Positions 15,436 to 25,070 are shown, counted from the first letter of the stretch. The stretch: DNA of 64,000 bases from Oceanospirillum linum (GCF_900182785.1 NZ_FXTS01000002.1:1-64000), one strand, 5' to 3'. Numbers and translations: made by a program. The notes: generated by a model not told the origin, from the sequence alone.

Positions 15436-16809
15436 ATGTCTGTGAATTTTAGTGGTGATAACAAGAGCCTTGATAGCTCAGATACCGGCAACAAAGAGTT
15501 TGATCTGTTTATTACCGATCTGAACGGGAATCTGCGCGGTAAGCGTATGCCGGCTAATGGTTCAGTTAAGGCGTTTAAAGAGGGCGTTAAGCTACCGCGC
15601 TCTGTTATCGGTTTTGATAACTGGGGCGATGATGTGCTGGAGAATGGCCTGGTTTTCGAAACCGGCGACAGCGATGGCGTTTGTATGCCGGTGCATGCAG
15701 ATCCTGTGAACGTACCCTGGGCCAATGCCCCCCGGGATCAGGTGTTAGCCATGATGTTTGATCCGGATGGTAAACCTTTTGATGCTGACCCGCGCCAGAT
15801 CCTGCTGAGTATTGTTGATCGTTTTGCCCGGATCGGTCTGACGCCTGTGATGGCCACCGAGCTGGAGTTCTATCTGCTGGATGGTGCATCTGAAGAGCAG
15901 CGCTTCCCTGAGCCGCCGGTTCTGGCGGAAGGTCACGGTCGCCGTCTGACAGAGACGGACTGTTACTCCATTGAAGAGATGGACGGTCTTTCCTCCTTTT
16001 TTGCAGATGTCCGCAGCGCCTGCGAAGAGCAGGGCATTCCGGCGGATACGATTATTTCTGAGTTGGGCCCCGGTCAGTTTGAAATCAACCTGATGCATGT
16101 GGCTGACCCGGCTCTGGCTGGTGACCACGCTACCCTGTTCAAACGCCTGGTTAAAGGGGTTGCCCGTAAGCACGGTTATGGTGCGACTTTTATGGCGAAA
16201 CCCTATGCCGATAAGAGTGGTAATGGCTTCCACACTCATTTCAGCCTCATCGACCGTGATGGGAACAATGTGTTTGACGATGGTACCGATGCCGGTTCCG
16301 ACCTGCTGCGCCATGCCATTGCCGGTCTGATGGAAACCATGGCTGACAGTATGCTGATCTTTGCACCTCATCTGAATTCATACCGACGCTTTGCCGCCGG
16401 TGCTCATGCGCCGACATTTGCCAGCTGGGGCTACGAAAACCGTACCGTTGCTCTGCGTGTACCGGAGAGTGAGCCTGTGGCTCGTCGCATTGAACACCGT
16501 GTATCTGGTGCTGATGCTAATCCATATCTGGTACTGGCCTCTGTGCTTGCAGGTGCTTTATACGGCATTGAGAACAAACTTCAGCCACCATCTGCGATTG
16601 AAGGTGATGCATACGCTGAAGCAGAGGCACGTAATCTGCCACGTCTGCCAACCCGCTGGGATGATGCTACCGAAGCACTGAAAGAGAGTGAAGTGCTGAA
16701 AGAGTATATGGGTGAGTCCTTTATACGTGTGTTCTCCGCGGCTAAAGAGCAGGAGCAGCGCAAGATTCAGGGACGTATCTCTGATATCGAATATGAAGCC
16801 TATCTGTAA
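15436..16809 (+). CDS. puuA: gamma-glutamylputrescine synthetase (glutamine synthetase family)
   Basis: A 457-residue member of the glutamine synthetase fold. Metal-binding Glu residues occur in ATELEFYLL and SELGPGQFEIN, the ammonia/ATP-site segment in GNGFHTHFSL, and the Arg-rich ATP segment in ENRTVALRVPESEPVARRIEHRVSGADANPY. The N-terminus DLFITDLNGNLRGKRMP is typical of PuuA/GlnA3-type polyamine glutamylases rather than housekeeping GlnA. The reaction joins glutamate to putrescine using ATP, the first step of the Puu pathway. It is probably the first gene of the puuA-potFGHI transcription unit and lies downstream of three GTGATCAC operators. A second copy is at 48569-49915. Confidence 0.88.
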   Translation: MSVNFSGDNKSLDSSDTGNKEFDLFITDLNGNLRGKRMPANGSVKAFKEGVKLPRSVIGFDNWGDDVLENGLVFETGDSDGVCMPVHADPVNVPWANAPRDQVLAMMFDPDGKPFDADPRQILLSIVDRFARIGLTPVMATELEFYLLDGASEEQRFPEPPVLAEGHGRRLTETDCYSIEEMDGLSSFFADVRSACEEQGIPADTIISELGPGQFEINLMHVADPALAGDHATLFKRLVKGVARKHGYGATFMAKPYADKSGNGFHTHFSLIDRDGNNVFDDGTDAGSDLLRHAIAGLMETMADSMLIFAPHLNSYRRFAAGAHAPTFASWGYENRTVALRVPESEPVARRIEHRVSGADANPYLVLASVLAGALYGIENKLQPPSAIEGDAYAEAEARNLPRLPTRWDDATEALKESEVLKEYMGESFIRVFSAAKEQEQRKIQGRISDIEYEAYL

Positions 16810-17007
16810 ACCGATCTGCTTTCAGTGTGAGACCGGCAGGTTAACAGACAGGTAAAGGCGGTTACGTCTGCCATGAAAAGAGTTCGATCCGGGGGGCTAG
16901 CCTTCCGGCCGGAATGTTTAGGAAAAAGAATGAACTAACCCGCAATCTACGATAAAAAAATAATGCACGACACCTTGATCGGACGTGCCCCTTCAGAGGA
17001 ACTGAAC

Positions 17008-18099
17008 ATGACAATAAAAAAAGCCCTTACCCTGTCTGTATGCAGTGCACTACTTGCCGGTAATGCCCTTGCCGATGATAAGGTGCTGAACATCTATAAC
17101 TGGTCCGACTATATTGAGCCGGAAGCTATTACCCGCTTTGAACAGGAGACGGGTATCAAGGTTAACTATGATGTTTATGACAGTAACGAGGTTCTGGAAG
17201 CCAAGCTCATGGCTGGCGGCTCAGGTTATGATGTTGTTGTCCCTACCGGTGCTTTTCTGGAGCGCCAGCTACAGGCAGGAATCTACAGTAAAATTGATAA
17301 ATCCAAACTGAGCAACCTGGGTAACCTGGATGCTGCTTTGGTTGAGAAAATCTCCAGTCATGACGAAGGCAACCTGCACAACATCCCTTATGCCTGGGGA
17401 ACAGTCGGTTTGGGTTATAATGTCGATGCGGTAAAAGCCCGTTTAGGTGATATGGAGTTTGACACCCTGGATCTGATTTTTAACCCGGAAGTGACGGCTA
17501 AACTGAAAGATTGTGGTATCGGTGTGCTGGACTCTCCGGCAGAGGTGATGGCCATCGCGCAGAACTATGCTGGGGTTGATCCGAACTCTGAAAGCAAAAA
17601 AGACCTGAAAAAAGGTGCTGAAGTGCTGGAAAAGGTTCGTGGTGACTATAAGTACTTCCACTCCGGTAAATATATCTCAGATCTGGCCAATGGCGATGTC
17701 TGTGTCGCTCTGGGCTACAATGGTGATATCTTGCAGGCGCAAAGCCGGGCCGAAGAAGCGGGACAGGGCGTAAATGTTAGCTATGCCATCCCGAAAGAGG
17801 GGACACTGATCTGGTTTGATCTGCTGGCGATCCCTTCTGATGCACCGCACCCGGAAGCGGCACATCGGTTTATCGATTACATTCTGCAAGGCGATACCGC
17901 TGCGGGCATCTCCAATTATGTTTACTACGCAGTTCCGAATAAAGCTGCTGAACCACTGTTGAATGAAGACGTAATCTCCAATCCGGGTATCTATCCTTCA
18001 GAGGCTGTCAAAGCCAAACTGTTTGCTCAGAAAGCCCATACTGCCAGATTCGACCGTCTGTTAACCCGTACCTGGGTCAATATCAAAACAGGCCGATAA
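17008..18099 (+). CDS. potF: putrescine/polyamine ABC transporter substrate-binding protein
   Basis: A periplasmic binding protein of 363 residues. The signal peptide MTIKKALTLSVCSALLAGNALA is followed by the mature start DDKVLNIYNWSDYIEPE, the hallmark of PotD/PotF proteins. Ligand-pocket-like segments include the first-domain YNWSDY and the later IWFDLLAIPSDAPHPEAAHRF. Start chosen at ATG 17008 (AGAGGA at 16995-17000); the frame opens earlier at 16963, but those residues are not signal-like. It belongs to the potFGHI operon. A long hairpin separates it from potG and probably allows higher binding-protein output. Its paralogue is at 47145-48260. Confidence 0.9.
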   Translation: MTIKKALTLSVCSALLAGNALADDKVLNIYNWSDYIEPEAITRFEQETGIKVNYDVYDSNEVLEAKLMAGGSGYDVVVPTGAFLERQLQAGIYSKIDKSKLSNLGNLDAALVEKISSHDEGNLHNIPYAWGTVGLGYNVDAVKARLGDMEFDTLDLIFNPEVTAKLKDCGIGVLDSPAEVMAIAQNYAGVDPNSESKKDLKKGAEVLEKVRGDYKYFHSGKYISDLANGDVCVALGYNGDILQAQSRAEEAGQGVNVSYAIPKEGTLIWFDLLAIPSDAPHPEAAHRFIDYILQGDTAAGISNYVYYAVPNKAAEPLLNEDVISNPGIYPSEAVKAKLFAQKAHTARFDRLLTRTWVNIKTGR

Positions 18100-18106
18100 A
18101 GGTCAG

Positions 18107-18138
18107 AGGTCTTCTGCCTGTTATAAGGCAGGAGACCT
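18107..18138 (+). other. intra-operon stem-loop between potF and potG
   Basis: A 13-base stem with a single G-U pair (AGGTCTTCTGCCT / AGGCAGGAGACCT) and a 6-base loop, and no T-run after it. Such hairpins after binding-protein genes commonly protect the upstream mRNA from 3' decay. Confidence 0.7.
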
Positions 18139-18175
18139 TGAACAATAACAATACTATATAAGAGTCGAGTGTTTT

Positions 18176-19342
18176 ATGACTTCTCCGCAACATACAGATC
18201 TTAGTCAAATCAGTGAACGGACGAACGTACAGCTGCCAAGCTGGAAAAGCGATGCTCAGCCGTTTGTTCAGATCGAAAACATTACAAAAAAATTCGATGA
18301 TTTTATCGCGGTAGACAACATTTCGCTGGATATCTACAAGAATGAACTTTTCTGTTTGCTGGGGGGCTCAGGCTCCGGCAAAAGTACACTGCTGAGAATG
18401 TTGGCGGGCTTTGAAACGCCCACAAGTGGCCGAATTCTGATCGATGGTGTCGATATGGCGGGTATTCAGCCCTGGAGCCGCCCGGTCAATATGATGTTTC
18501 AGTCCTATGCGCTTTTCCCCCATCTGACCGTTGCCGAAAATGTTGCTTTTGGTCTTAAACGTGAGGGTATTCGCGGGGCAGAAGTTAAGCAGCGGGTTAC
18601 TGAAATGCTGGATCTGGTTCAGCTGGGGCACCTGGGTAAGCGCAAACCGAATCAGCTATCCGGTGGTCAGCGTCAGCGTGTAGCTTTGGCCCGCTCTCTG
18701 ATTAAACGGCCTAAGCTGCTACTGCTGGATGAGCCTTTGGGCGCTCTGGACAAAAAACTGCGTGAAGAAACACAGTTTGAGCTGATCAATATTCAGGATG
18801 AGCTGGGTGTGACGTTTGTGGTGGTGACCCATGATCAGGAAGAGGCGATGACGCTGGCTTCCCGTATCGGGGTGATGAATCACGGTGTTATTGTGCAAAC
18901 CGATGAACCTCAGGATGTTTATGAATATCCGAATAGCCGTTTTGTGGCGGAGTTTGTTGGTTCGGTGAATCTTTTTGAGGGGCAGGTAACGGTCGATGAA
19001 CCCGATACCGTCTGTGTAACGTCACCGGAAGCCGGTGGTGAACTTTGTGTTAACCATGGCATCAGTTGTGCGCCGAACCAGGATGTCCATGTGGCGGTAC
19101 GGCCTGAAAAAATTCGTGTCAGCGAAACCCGCCCGGATCAGACATATAACTGCCTTCAGGGCACTATTCTGGATATCGCTTACATGGGTAGCCTGTCGGT
19201 CTTTAAAGTGAAACTGGCCAGTGGCAAAGAAGTTCGTGTAACCCAGCCGAACACAAATCGTGAATCCGGTGGCCGCTTTACCTGGGACGACAGTGTTTAT
19301 CTGTCGTGGGATATGGACAGCTGTGTGGTGTTAACGTCATGA
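18176..19342 (+). CDS. potG: polyamine ABC transporter ATP-binding protein
   Basis: A 388-residue ABC ATPase. Walker A is LGGSGSGKST, the Q-loop region follows in MMFQSYALFPHLTV, the signature is LSGGQRQRVALARSL, and Walker B is LLLLDEPLGALDKKLR, followed by the H-loop VVVTHDQEEAM. The C-terminal about 120 residues form the TOBE/MOP-like regulatory domain of PotA/PotG proteins. The N-terminal extension of about 25 residues is normal for PotG. The stop overlaps the potH start by four bases (ATGA), so the two are translationally coupled. Confidence 0.92.
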   Translation: MTSPQHTDLSQISERTNVQLPSWKSDAQPFVQIENITKKFDDFIAVDNISLDIYKNELFCLLGGSGSGKSTLLRMLAGFETPTSGRILIDGVDMAGIQPWSRPVNMMFQSYALFPHLTVAENVAFGLKREGIRGAEVKQRVTEMLDLVQLGHLGKRKPNQLSGGQRQRVALARSLIKRPKLLLLDEPLGALDKKLREETQFELINIQDELGVTFVVVTHDQEEAMTLASRIGVMNHGVIVQTDEPQDVYEYPNSRFVAEFVGSVNLFEGQVTVDEPDTVCVTSPEAGGELCVNHGISCAPNQDVHVAVRPEKIRVSETRPDQTYNCLQGTILDIAYMGSLSVFKVKLASGKEVRVTQPNTNRESGGRFTWDDSVYLSWDMDSCVVLTS

Positions 19343-20292
19343 GTGCTTCCAAGATTGCATGGATCAATGACTCCTATGCCAAGATGACCCGATACAATTT
19401 TTTCCGCCGGGTGAACTGGGGCCGCTTCTCGGTGGTTTCGGTGCCCTATCTCTGGTTGGCGATCTTCTTCTTTATTCCTTTTGTTGTGGTGTTCAAAATC
19501 TCACTGTCTGAGGCGGCCATTGCGGTACCGCCTTATACTCCGATTCTGGACTGGAACTTGGAAGAGGCCTACGTCACCTTAAAGATCAGTCTGAGCAATT
19601 ACCTGTTTTTACTGGAAGATGACTTCTACCTTAGCGCTTATCTGAGTTCGATTAAGGTAGCCGCCATCTCGACATTCTTTACGCTTTTGGTCGCTTTCCC
19701 TATCGCTTATCTGATGGCCCGTACCGAAGGTTCAACCCGTGCCTTGCTGTTAGCCCTGGTTATTCTGCCGTTCTGGACCTCTTTCCTGTTGCGGGTTTAC
19801 GCCTGGATGGGACTGCTGAAAAAGAACGGTCTGATCAATGAAACCCTGATGAGTCTGGGGCTGATTGATCAGCCGTTAATCATGATGCAGACGGACTTTG
19901 CGGTCTATATCGGTATTGTGTACACCTATCTGCCTTTTATGGTACTGCCTCTGTACAGTGCGCTGGAAAAAATGGATATGACCCTGCTGGAAGCCGCAGA
20001 AGATCTGGGTGCCCGCCCGTATCAGAGTTTCTTCCTGATTACGTTGCCTCTGGCGATGCCGGGTGTGATTGCAGGCTGTCTGCTGGTATTTATCCCGGCG
20101 GTGGGTGAGTTTGTGATTCCGGCGCTGTTAGGTGGCTCCGATACTCTGATGATAGGTCGTGTGCTCTGGGATGAGTTCTTCCTGAATCGTGACTGGCCGA
20201 TGGCATCTGGGGTTGCTGTTGTGATGCTGATTATTCTGGTGTTGCCGATCATGCTGATCCGTAACAGCCAGGGCAAAGAGGGGGCTGCATAA
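19339..20292 (+). CDS. potH: polyamine ABC transporter permease
   Basis: An inner-membrane permease of 317 residues with six membrane helices and the EAA loop EAAEDLGARPYQSFFLITLPLAMPGVIAG near the middle of the C-terminal half, which docks onto PotG. The start is ATG 19339 (MSASKIAWIND), overlapping the potG stop as ATGA; the longer frame from 19306 lies inside potG. It pairs with PotI to form the channel. Confidence 0.9.
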   Translation: MSASKIAWINDSYAKMTRYNFFRRVNWGRFSVVSVPYLWLAIFFFIPFVVVFKISLSEAAIAVPPYTPILDWNLEEAYVTLKISLSNYLFLLEDDFYLSAYLSSIKVAAISTFFTLLVAFPIAYLMARTEGSTRALLLALVILPFWTSFLLRVYAWMGLLKKNGLINETLMSLGLIDQPLIMMQTDFAVYIGIVYTYLPFMVLPLYSALEKMDMTLLEAAEDLGARPYQSFFLITLPLAMPGVIAGCLLVFIPAVGEFVIPALLGGSDTLMIGRVLWDEFFLNRDWPMASGVAVVMLIILVLPIMLIRNSQGKEGAA

Positions 20293-21110
20293 TGAAACGC
20301 CGTTCACTGTTTTTAAATATAAGCGCAGGCTTGGGTTTTCTCTTTCTTTATGCGCCGATTATCGCACTGGTCATTTACAGCTTTAATGCCTCCAAACTGG
20401 TAACGGTTTGGGGCGGCTGGTCTCTGAAGTGGTATGCCGAGCTGTTCCGCAACGACCAGATTATTGATGCAGCGCTACTGAGCTTTAAGATCGCGTTTAT
20501 CACCGCCACACTGGCCGTTGTATTGGGCACCATGGCAGGCTTTGTGCTGAGTCGTTTTGGTCCGTTCCGCGGCAAGATGATTCTTTCCGGCTGGATATCA
20601 GCCCCGTTGGTGATGCCGGAAGTGATCACGGGTTTGTCTTTGCTGCTGCTGTTTGTGGCTATGGAAGCCGCCTTTGGCTGGCCCGCGGGTCGTGGCACAG
20701 GCACCATCATTATTGCACACACCACCTTCTGTATGGCGTATGTGGCGGTTATTGTGCAGGCCCGCCTCTCTTCGATGGATGAGTCACTGGAAGAAGCGGC
20801 GATGGATCTGGGGGCGAAACCCTCCTCTCTGTTCTTTCTGGTGACGTTGCCTCTGATCTCTCCGGCAATTATCTCCGGTTGGTTGCTGTCGTTTACTCTG
20901 TCGCTGGATGACCTGGTTATCGCCAGTTTTGTATCCGGGCCGGGTAACAGCACTCTGCCAATGGTGATTTTCTCCAAAGTTCGACTGGGTGTAACCCCTG
21001 AAGTTAACGCTCTGGCAACACTGATGATTCTGGTGGTTGCTCTGGGGGTTATCGGGGCCATGTATCAGATGCGCCGTCAGGCCCGCCTGTTGGCCCAGCC
21101 GGATAACTGA
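20292..21110 (+). CDS. potI: polyamine ABC transporter permease
   Basis: A second permease of 272 residues with six helices. The EAA loop is EEAAMDLGAKPSSLFFLVTLPLISPAIISG. The N-terminal part YAPIIALVIYSFNASKLVTVWGG is typical of PotC/PotI proteins. The ATG shares one base with the potH stop (TAATG). It is the last importer gene, followed by a hairpin at 21151-21176. Confidence 0.9.
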   Translation: MKRRSLFLNISAGLGFLFLYAPIIALVIYSFNASKLVTVWGGWSLKWYAELFRNDQIIDAALLSFKIAFITATLAVVLGTMAGFVLSRFGPFRGKMILSGWISAPLVMPEVITGLSLLLLFVAMEAAFGWPAGRGTGTIIIAHTTFCMAYVAVIVQARLSSMDESLEEAAMDLGAKPSSLFFLVTLPLISPAIISGWLLSFTLSLDDLVIASFVSGPGNSTLPMVIFSKVRLGVTPEVNALATLMILVVALGVIGAMYQMRRQARLLAQPDN

Positions 21111-21150
21111 TCACGGGTGACCTTGTCTTATTGTCATTATTTTTCTATCA

Positions 21151-21176
21151 GGGCTTCCGGCTTTTGCCGGGAGTCC
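21151..21176 (+). terminator. hairpin after potI
   Basis: Stem GGGCTTCCGGC / GCCGGGAGTCC with one wobble and one mismatch-tolerant position around a TTTT loop, then GGGGTTTTG. It is a weak terminator, so some read-through into the amidotransferase gene is likely. Confidence 0.5.
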
Positions 21177-21248
21177 GGGGTTTTGAAATCACGCAAATCT
21201 TTCAAACCTCTTAAACCACTGCAACGATTACGGTAACAGGTACAGACG

Positions 21249-21980
21249 ATGAAAATTGGTATTTTGGCGACCGGTATTACGCCAGATGAATTAATTAACG
21301 AGTATGGCTCTTACGCAGATATGTTTGTGCAGCTGTTTCAGCAGTCCGGCCACGCTTTTGAATATCAGGTTTATGATGTGCGTGATGGGCAATTTCCCGG
21401 CGGAGCCACGGACTGTGACGGTTGGATTATTACCGGCTCTAAGTTTAATGTGTATCAGAACCTGCCCTGGATGCAGCAACTAAAGACCCTGATTCTTGAT
21501 ATCCACCGAGCCGAGCGTCCTTTAGTGGGAATCTGCTTTGGTCACCAGATTGTAGCGGATGCCTTTGGCGGTCAGGTGGATAAATATTCCGGCGGTTGGG
21601 GGGTTGGCCTGCATAGTTATGAGGTGAAGCCTGCTTTTGATTTTCTGAAGGGTGCGCCATCGTCATTCTGCATCAGTGCTATGCATCAGGATCAGGTGCT
21701 GACCAAGCCGGATAATGCTGAAGTATTCGCGACCTCTGATTTTTGTAGCTACGCAGGGCTTGTCTATGATGATCGCATTATGACATTTCAGGCTCACCCG
21801 GAGTTTAGTATCAGCTATGAGAATAAACTGATCACTTTACGCAAAGGTGATGTGATTCCCGACGAGACCGCTGAACTGGCTCTGGCTATGGTTAATGATA
21901 AAGATGCCGAAACCGACTCTGTGATGGTGGCTCACTGGATGGCTGACTTTTTACGTCAGCGGGCTCCTGAGGCCGGATAG
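21249..21980 (+). CDS. class-I glutamine amidotransferase-like hydrolase (candidate gamma-Glu-GABA hydrolase)
   Basis: A single-domain GATase1 protein of 243 residues. The nucleophile Cys96 is in VGICFGHQIVADAFGG, and the His-Glu pair is in FQAHPEFS near residue 185. It has no synthetase domain. In pseudomonad polyamine catabolism, proteins of this type release glutamate from gamma-glutamyl-GABA, an analogue of the unrelated PuuD. The position directly after puuA-potFGHI supports that role (inference). A close paralogue lies at 24275-25012, on the other side of a chemoreceptor gene. A perfect hairpin, CAGGCCGG / CCGGCCTG, follows at 21993-22016. Confidence 0.78.
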   Translation: MKIGILATGITPDELINEYGSYADMFVQLFQQSGHAFEYQVYDVRDGQFPGGATDCDGWIITGSKFNVYQNLPWMQQLKTLILDIHRAERPLVGICFGHQIVADAFGGQVDKYSGGWGVGLHSYEVKPAFDFLKGAPSSFCISAMHQDQVLTKPDNAEVFATSDFCSYAGLVYDDRIMTFQAHPEFSISYENKLITLRKGDVIPDETAELALAMVNDKDAETDSVMVAHWMADFLRQRAPEAG

Positions 21981-21992
21981 GCCAAGGCCCCA

Positions 21993-22016
21993 CAGGCCGG
22001 TTGAAGAGCCGGCCTG
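21993..22016 (+). other. stem-loop after the first amidotransferase gene
   Basis: A perfect 8-base stem CAGGCCGG / CCGGCCTG with an 8-base loop and no T-run. It could be a partial terminator or an mRNA-stabilising hairpin. Confidence 0.5.
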
Positions 22017-22067
22017 CACGAAATCTAAGTGATCCCAGCTTAGAATTGCTGTACTCAGCGACAAACT

Positions 22068-22080
22068 CCCCCAAGTGTAT
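22068..22080 (+). promoter_or_regulatory. CCCCCAAGTGTAT motif upstream of chemoreceptor gene 2
   Basis: An exact copy of the 13-mer at 9749-9761, located 126 bases upstream of the chemoreceptor start. It may belong to a promoter or operator shared by chemoreceptor genes. Confidence 0.4.
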
Positions 22081-22205
22081 CGACCGTTATAACATCGAGC
22101 CGACGCTGGCCGAATATTAGAGCATTTAGTCAAATTTTGACGGTACACCGGACTTCTGTCATCACTCTATCAGGGCAGCAGCTTTGCTGTATGAGGTAAA
22201 CGATT

Positions 22206-24248
22206 ATGCCTGTTACTGCTTCTATAGCATCAGCACCGATTTCTTCTCTTACGGAAAAAAAGGGTTTATCCCGCTTTGCGTCACTTTCAGTCAGTCTGCG
22301 TATTACGCTAACACTGGGTCTGATTTTACTGCTCTTTATGCTCACTTCTGCCAGCGCGTATTACAGCTTTAACTCTGTGGGGCGTGATGTTGGGGTCGTG
22401 GTCAATAAAGCGTCACCACGGGTCTATCTCAGCGGTAATCTCAGGGGTAACCTGGCGGAAACCAAATACCTGTTGCTACAGCTTATAGCAGGTCATAAGA
22501 CCGACCGCGAAGCCATTGAAAGCCGTCTGCAGGGGTTGGGACAGGCATTTGAGCAGGACTTTACTCAGCTTAAGGCTCTGGGAGTAAAGGGGGTTACTGA
22601 GGCTGAGCAGCTTAGTACACAGATTTTCACCCTGGCCAGACAAATGATACAGGCGCAGATGGTTTACCATCAGGGGCAGCATATTGTTGCGGATCAGGCA
22701 AAAGACTTTAAGTATCTGACATCTGAAATGGGTTACACACTTGAAGATCTGCTATTTGAAGAGTTTCGTTATGAATACCTCTCCGTGCTAAAGCCGATTC
22801 GTGATGATATCGCTTTTATGAATACCGGTATCCGTCAGCTTTTACAGACAAACCGTTATGATGACGCTCGCAAGGCGGCAGATGAGATACAGAATAAGCT
22901 GGTGTTTATCGAAAAAGCGATTGCGAAGGCCCCGGCACTGGATCAGGAAGTGGCGGATCTTCTTAATGAATCCTGGCTGCCCTATAAAGCGCAGCTGGTT
23001 AACCCTCAGCTGACGTTACAGCAGCATCTGGCATCACTGGAAGCGATGCAGCAATCAGAGCAGCTAATGCTCAGAATTGAGCAACTTGTGGCGCAAAGCG
23101 AGCAGCAGATTTCGGTCTTTATTCAGACGGCCCGGGACCAGGCAAATAGCGCCACAGCCAATACATTGGAGACTCTCTCCCAGGGTAAGAATATTATTGT
23201 ACTGGGTGCCCTGGCGGCTATGCTTCTGTCTCTGTTTCTTGGCGCTCGTCTGATCCGCTATCTGCAGAAAGCGCTGGCACGACTGGTTGGCGCTATTGGT
23301 CGCATCGCCGAAGGTGATCTGACGACCCGTGTGCCTGTCGAGGGCAATGATGAGATCACTCAGGTTGCTGTCAGCACTAATACACTGGCTCAGCATCTGC
23401 ACGACTTGGTGGATCAGATCAGTCATACCGTTCAGGCAGTGCATGAGGCGGCACAAATCAGTCAGACCATTGGTGATCAGACCCTTGCCGGTGCGGAGCA
23501 GCAAAGTACACAAACCAACCGATTGGCGGCTACTGCCAGCGAGATGGAAGCCAGTGCCTTTGAGGTGGCCGAACATGCTGAGCAGACCCGAATGAGTGCT
23601 CAGCAAGCGGGTGAAGTTTTGCAGGGCAGCCATCAGGACCTGGAGCAGAGCCGGAAGGCTATTGCTCACCTGGCAGCTCAGGTTCAGGTTTCGATGCAGC
23701 AGGTGACGGACCTGAAAGAGCGCAGTGATGGCATCAGTGATGTGATCGATGTGATTCGTTCTGTAGCGGAGCAGACCAATCTTTTAGCGTTAAATGCTGC
23801 CATTGAAGCCGCCCGGGCCGGAGAGGCAGGGCGGGGTTTTGCTGTTGTGGCCGACGAGGTTCGCTCGCTGGCATCCCGAACCCAGCAGTCTGTTGGTGAG
23901 ATCGAAGATATTATTCTGCACCTGCAGGATGGTGCTCAACGGGCGGCTGTAACACTGTCCGGCTGTAGTGAAGAAGCGACCCAGTACAGTCAGCAGCTTA
24001 ATATCAGCCTTGAGGCACTGCACCAGGTGAGTGATACCGTACAGTCCATGAGCCAGATGAATGCCCAGGTCGCCACTGCCACGGATCAGCAAAGCAGTAC
24101 TGTGGCCGATATCAGTCAGAGCCTGAGTGAGATTCATACTATCACGACCCAAACTACAGAGGGTGCTGAGCGCTCATCCCATCAAAGTGAACGCCTGCTT
24201 ACCCTATCTGATGATCTGTCCGGTCTGACGGCTCGTTTTAAGGTCTGA
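22206..24248 (+). CDS. transmembrane methyl-accepting chemotaxis protein with large helical sensor domain
   Basis: A 680-residue chemoreceptor. The first membrane helix is at about 32-54 (ITLTLGLILLLFML). A mostly helical periplasmic domain of about 280 residues follows, larger than a four-helix bundle and close in size to HBM-type sensors. The second membrane helix is near 340-360 and is followed by a HAMP domain (GRIAEGDLTTRVPVEGNDEITQV). The MCP hairpin carries VIRSVAEQTNLLALNAAIEA and GRGFAVVADEVRSLASRTQQS. It sits between two paralogous gamma-Glu-GABA-hydrolase-like genes, with 26 bases to the second. A polyamine- or GABA-type ligand is therefore plausible (inference). Confidence 0.9.
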   Translation: MPVTASIASAPISSLTEKKGLSRFASLSVSLRITLTLGLILLLFMLTSASAYYSFNSVGRDVGVVVNKASPRVYLSGNLRGNLAETKYLLLQLIAGHKTDREAIESRLQGLGQAFEQDFTQLKALGVKGVTEAEQLSTQIFTLARQMIQAQMVYHQGQHIVADQAKDFKYLTSEMGYTLEDLLFEEFRYEYLSVLKPIRDDIAFMNTGIRQLLQTNRYDDARKAADEIQNKLVFIEKAIAKAPALDQEVADLLNESWLPYKAQLVNPQLTLQQHLASLEAMQQSEQLMLRIEQLVAQSEQQISVFIQTARDQANSATANTLETLSQGKNIIVLGALAAMLLSLFLGARLIRYLQKALARLVGAIGRIAEGDLTTRVPVEGNDEITQVAVSTNTLAQHLHDLVDQISHTVQAVHEAAQISQTIGDQTLAGAEQQSTQTNRLAATASEMEASAFEVAEHAEQTRMSAQQAGEVLQGSHQDLEQSRKAIAHLAAQVQVSMQQVTDLKERSDGISDVIDVIRSVAEQTNLLALNAAIEAARAGEAGRGFAVVADEVRSLASRTQQSVGEIEDIILHLQDGAQRAAVTLSGCSEEATQYSQQLNISLEALHQVSDTVQSMSQMNAQVATATDQQSSTVADISQSLSEIHTITTQTTEGAERSSHQSERLLTLSDDLSGLTARFKV

Positions 24249-24274
24249 GCTTAACTCTATATAAGGAACACCCC

Positions 24275-25012
24275 ATGATCACTCTGGGTATTTTAATCAC
24301 GGACAATGGCCCGGCTTCTCTGCAGGAGCAACACGGCAACTTCGCTGATCTGTTTGAGCGTTTGCTGAACGGCTCAGATATGGCGTTTGAATACCGTCAT
24401 TACTCAGTGATTGATGGCGAGTTTCCGGTTAGCCCGGATGAGTGTCAGGCTTGGTTGATTACCGGCTCTGCCCATGGTGTTTACGATGACCTGCCATGGA
24501 TGGAGCCCCTGAGAGCTCTGATCCGAACCCTGCACGACGAGAAACGCCCGTTAGTAGGTATCTGCTTTGGTCATCAGATCATCGCTGAAGCCCTTGGCGG
24601 ACGGGTAGAGAAGTTTGATGGCGGCTGGAATCTGGGTATTAAGCAGTATCAGGTCACCGAGCAGTTACCCTGTTTTTCCGGTGCTGATAACAGGGCACCG
24701 GTTACAGAGTTTGCCATTAACGCCATCCATCAGGACCAGGTGCTGGATATCCCTATCGGTTGCCGGGTTTTTGCCAGTGCGCCACGCTGCGCCAATGCAG
24801 GTCTTGTCTGGGGTGGTCATATCCTGACGTTTCAGGGACACCCGGAGTTTTACCGCCAGTATGAGCAGGATCTGCTAACTGCAGATCTGGGTGTTACCTT
24901 CCCGGATAGAGAGCTGCAACCGGCCCTGAACAGCCTCACAGAAGATGCGCTGGATGACCAGCAGGTAGGACAGTGGATCGCTCGCTTTATTCAGCTAGGA
25001 GTAAGCTGTTAG
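24275..25012 (+). CDS. class-I glutamine amidotransferase-like hydrolase, second copy
   Basis: A 245-residue paralogue of the protein at 21249, with the same layout: Cys97 in VGICFGHQIIAEALGG and His-Glu in FQGHPEFYRQY. A good ribosome-binding site (AAGGA) stands before the ATG, 26 bases after the chemoreceptor stop, so the two are probably cotranscribed. It is a candidate gamma-Glu-GABA hydrolase or a hydrolase for another gamma-glutamyl amide. The duplication may reflect different gamma-glutamylated amines. A strong terminator follows. Confidence 0.78.
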   Translation: MITLGILITDNGPASLQEQHGNFADLFERLLNGSDMAFEYRHYSVIDGEFPVSPDECQAWLITGSAHGVYDDLPWMEPLRALIRTLHDEKRPLVGICFGHQIIAEALGGRVEKFDGGWNLGIKQYQVTEQLPCFSGADNRAPVTEFAINAIHQDQVLDIPIGCRVFASAPRCANAGLVWGGHILTFQGHPEFYRQYEQDLLTADLGVTFPDRELQPALNSLTEDALDDQQVGQWIARFIQLGVSC

Positions 25013-25044
25013 CAGCAATTAACTCGTTGTTTATCTGTGATAAC

Positions 25045-25070
25045 GCCAGCATCTAAGCTGGCTTTTTTTT
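25045..25070 (+). terminator. intrinsic terminator after the second amidotransferase gene
   Basis: GCCAGC / GCTGGC stem with a 6-base loop, followed by eight T. Confidence 0.9.
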
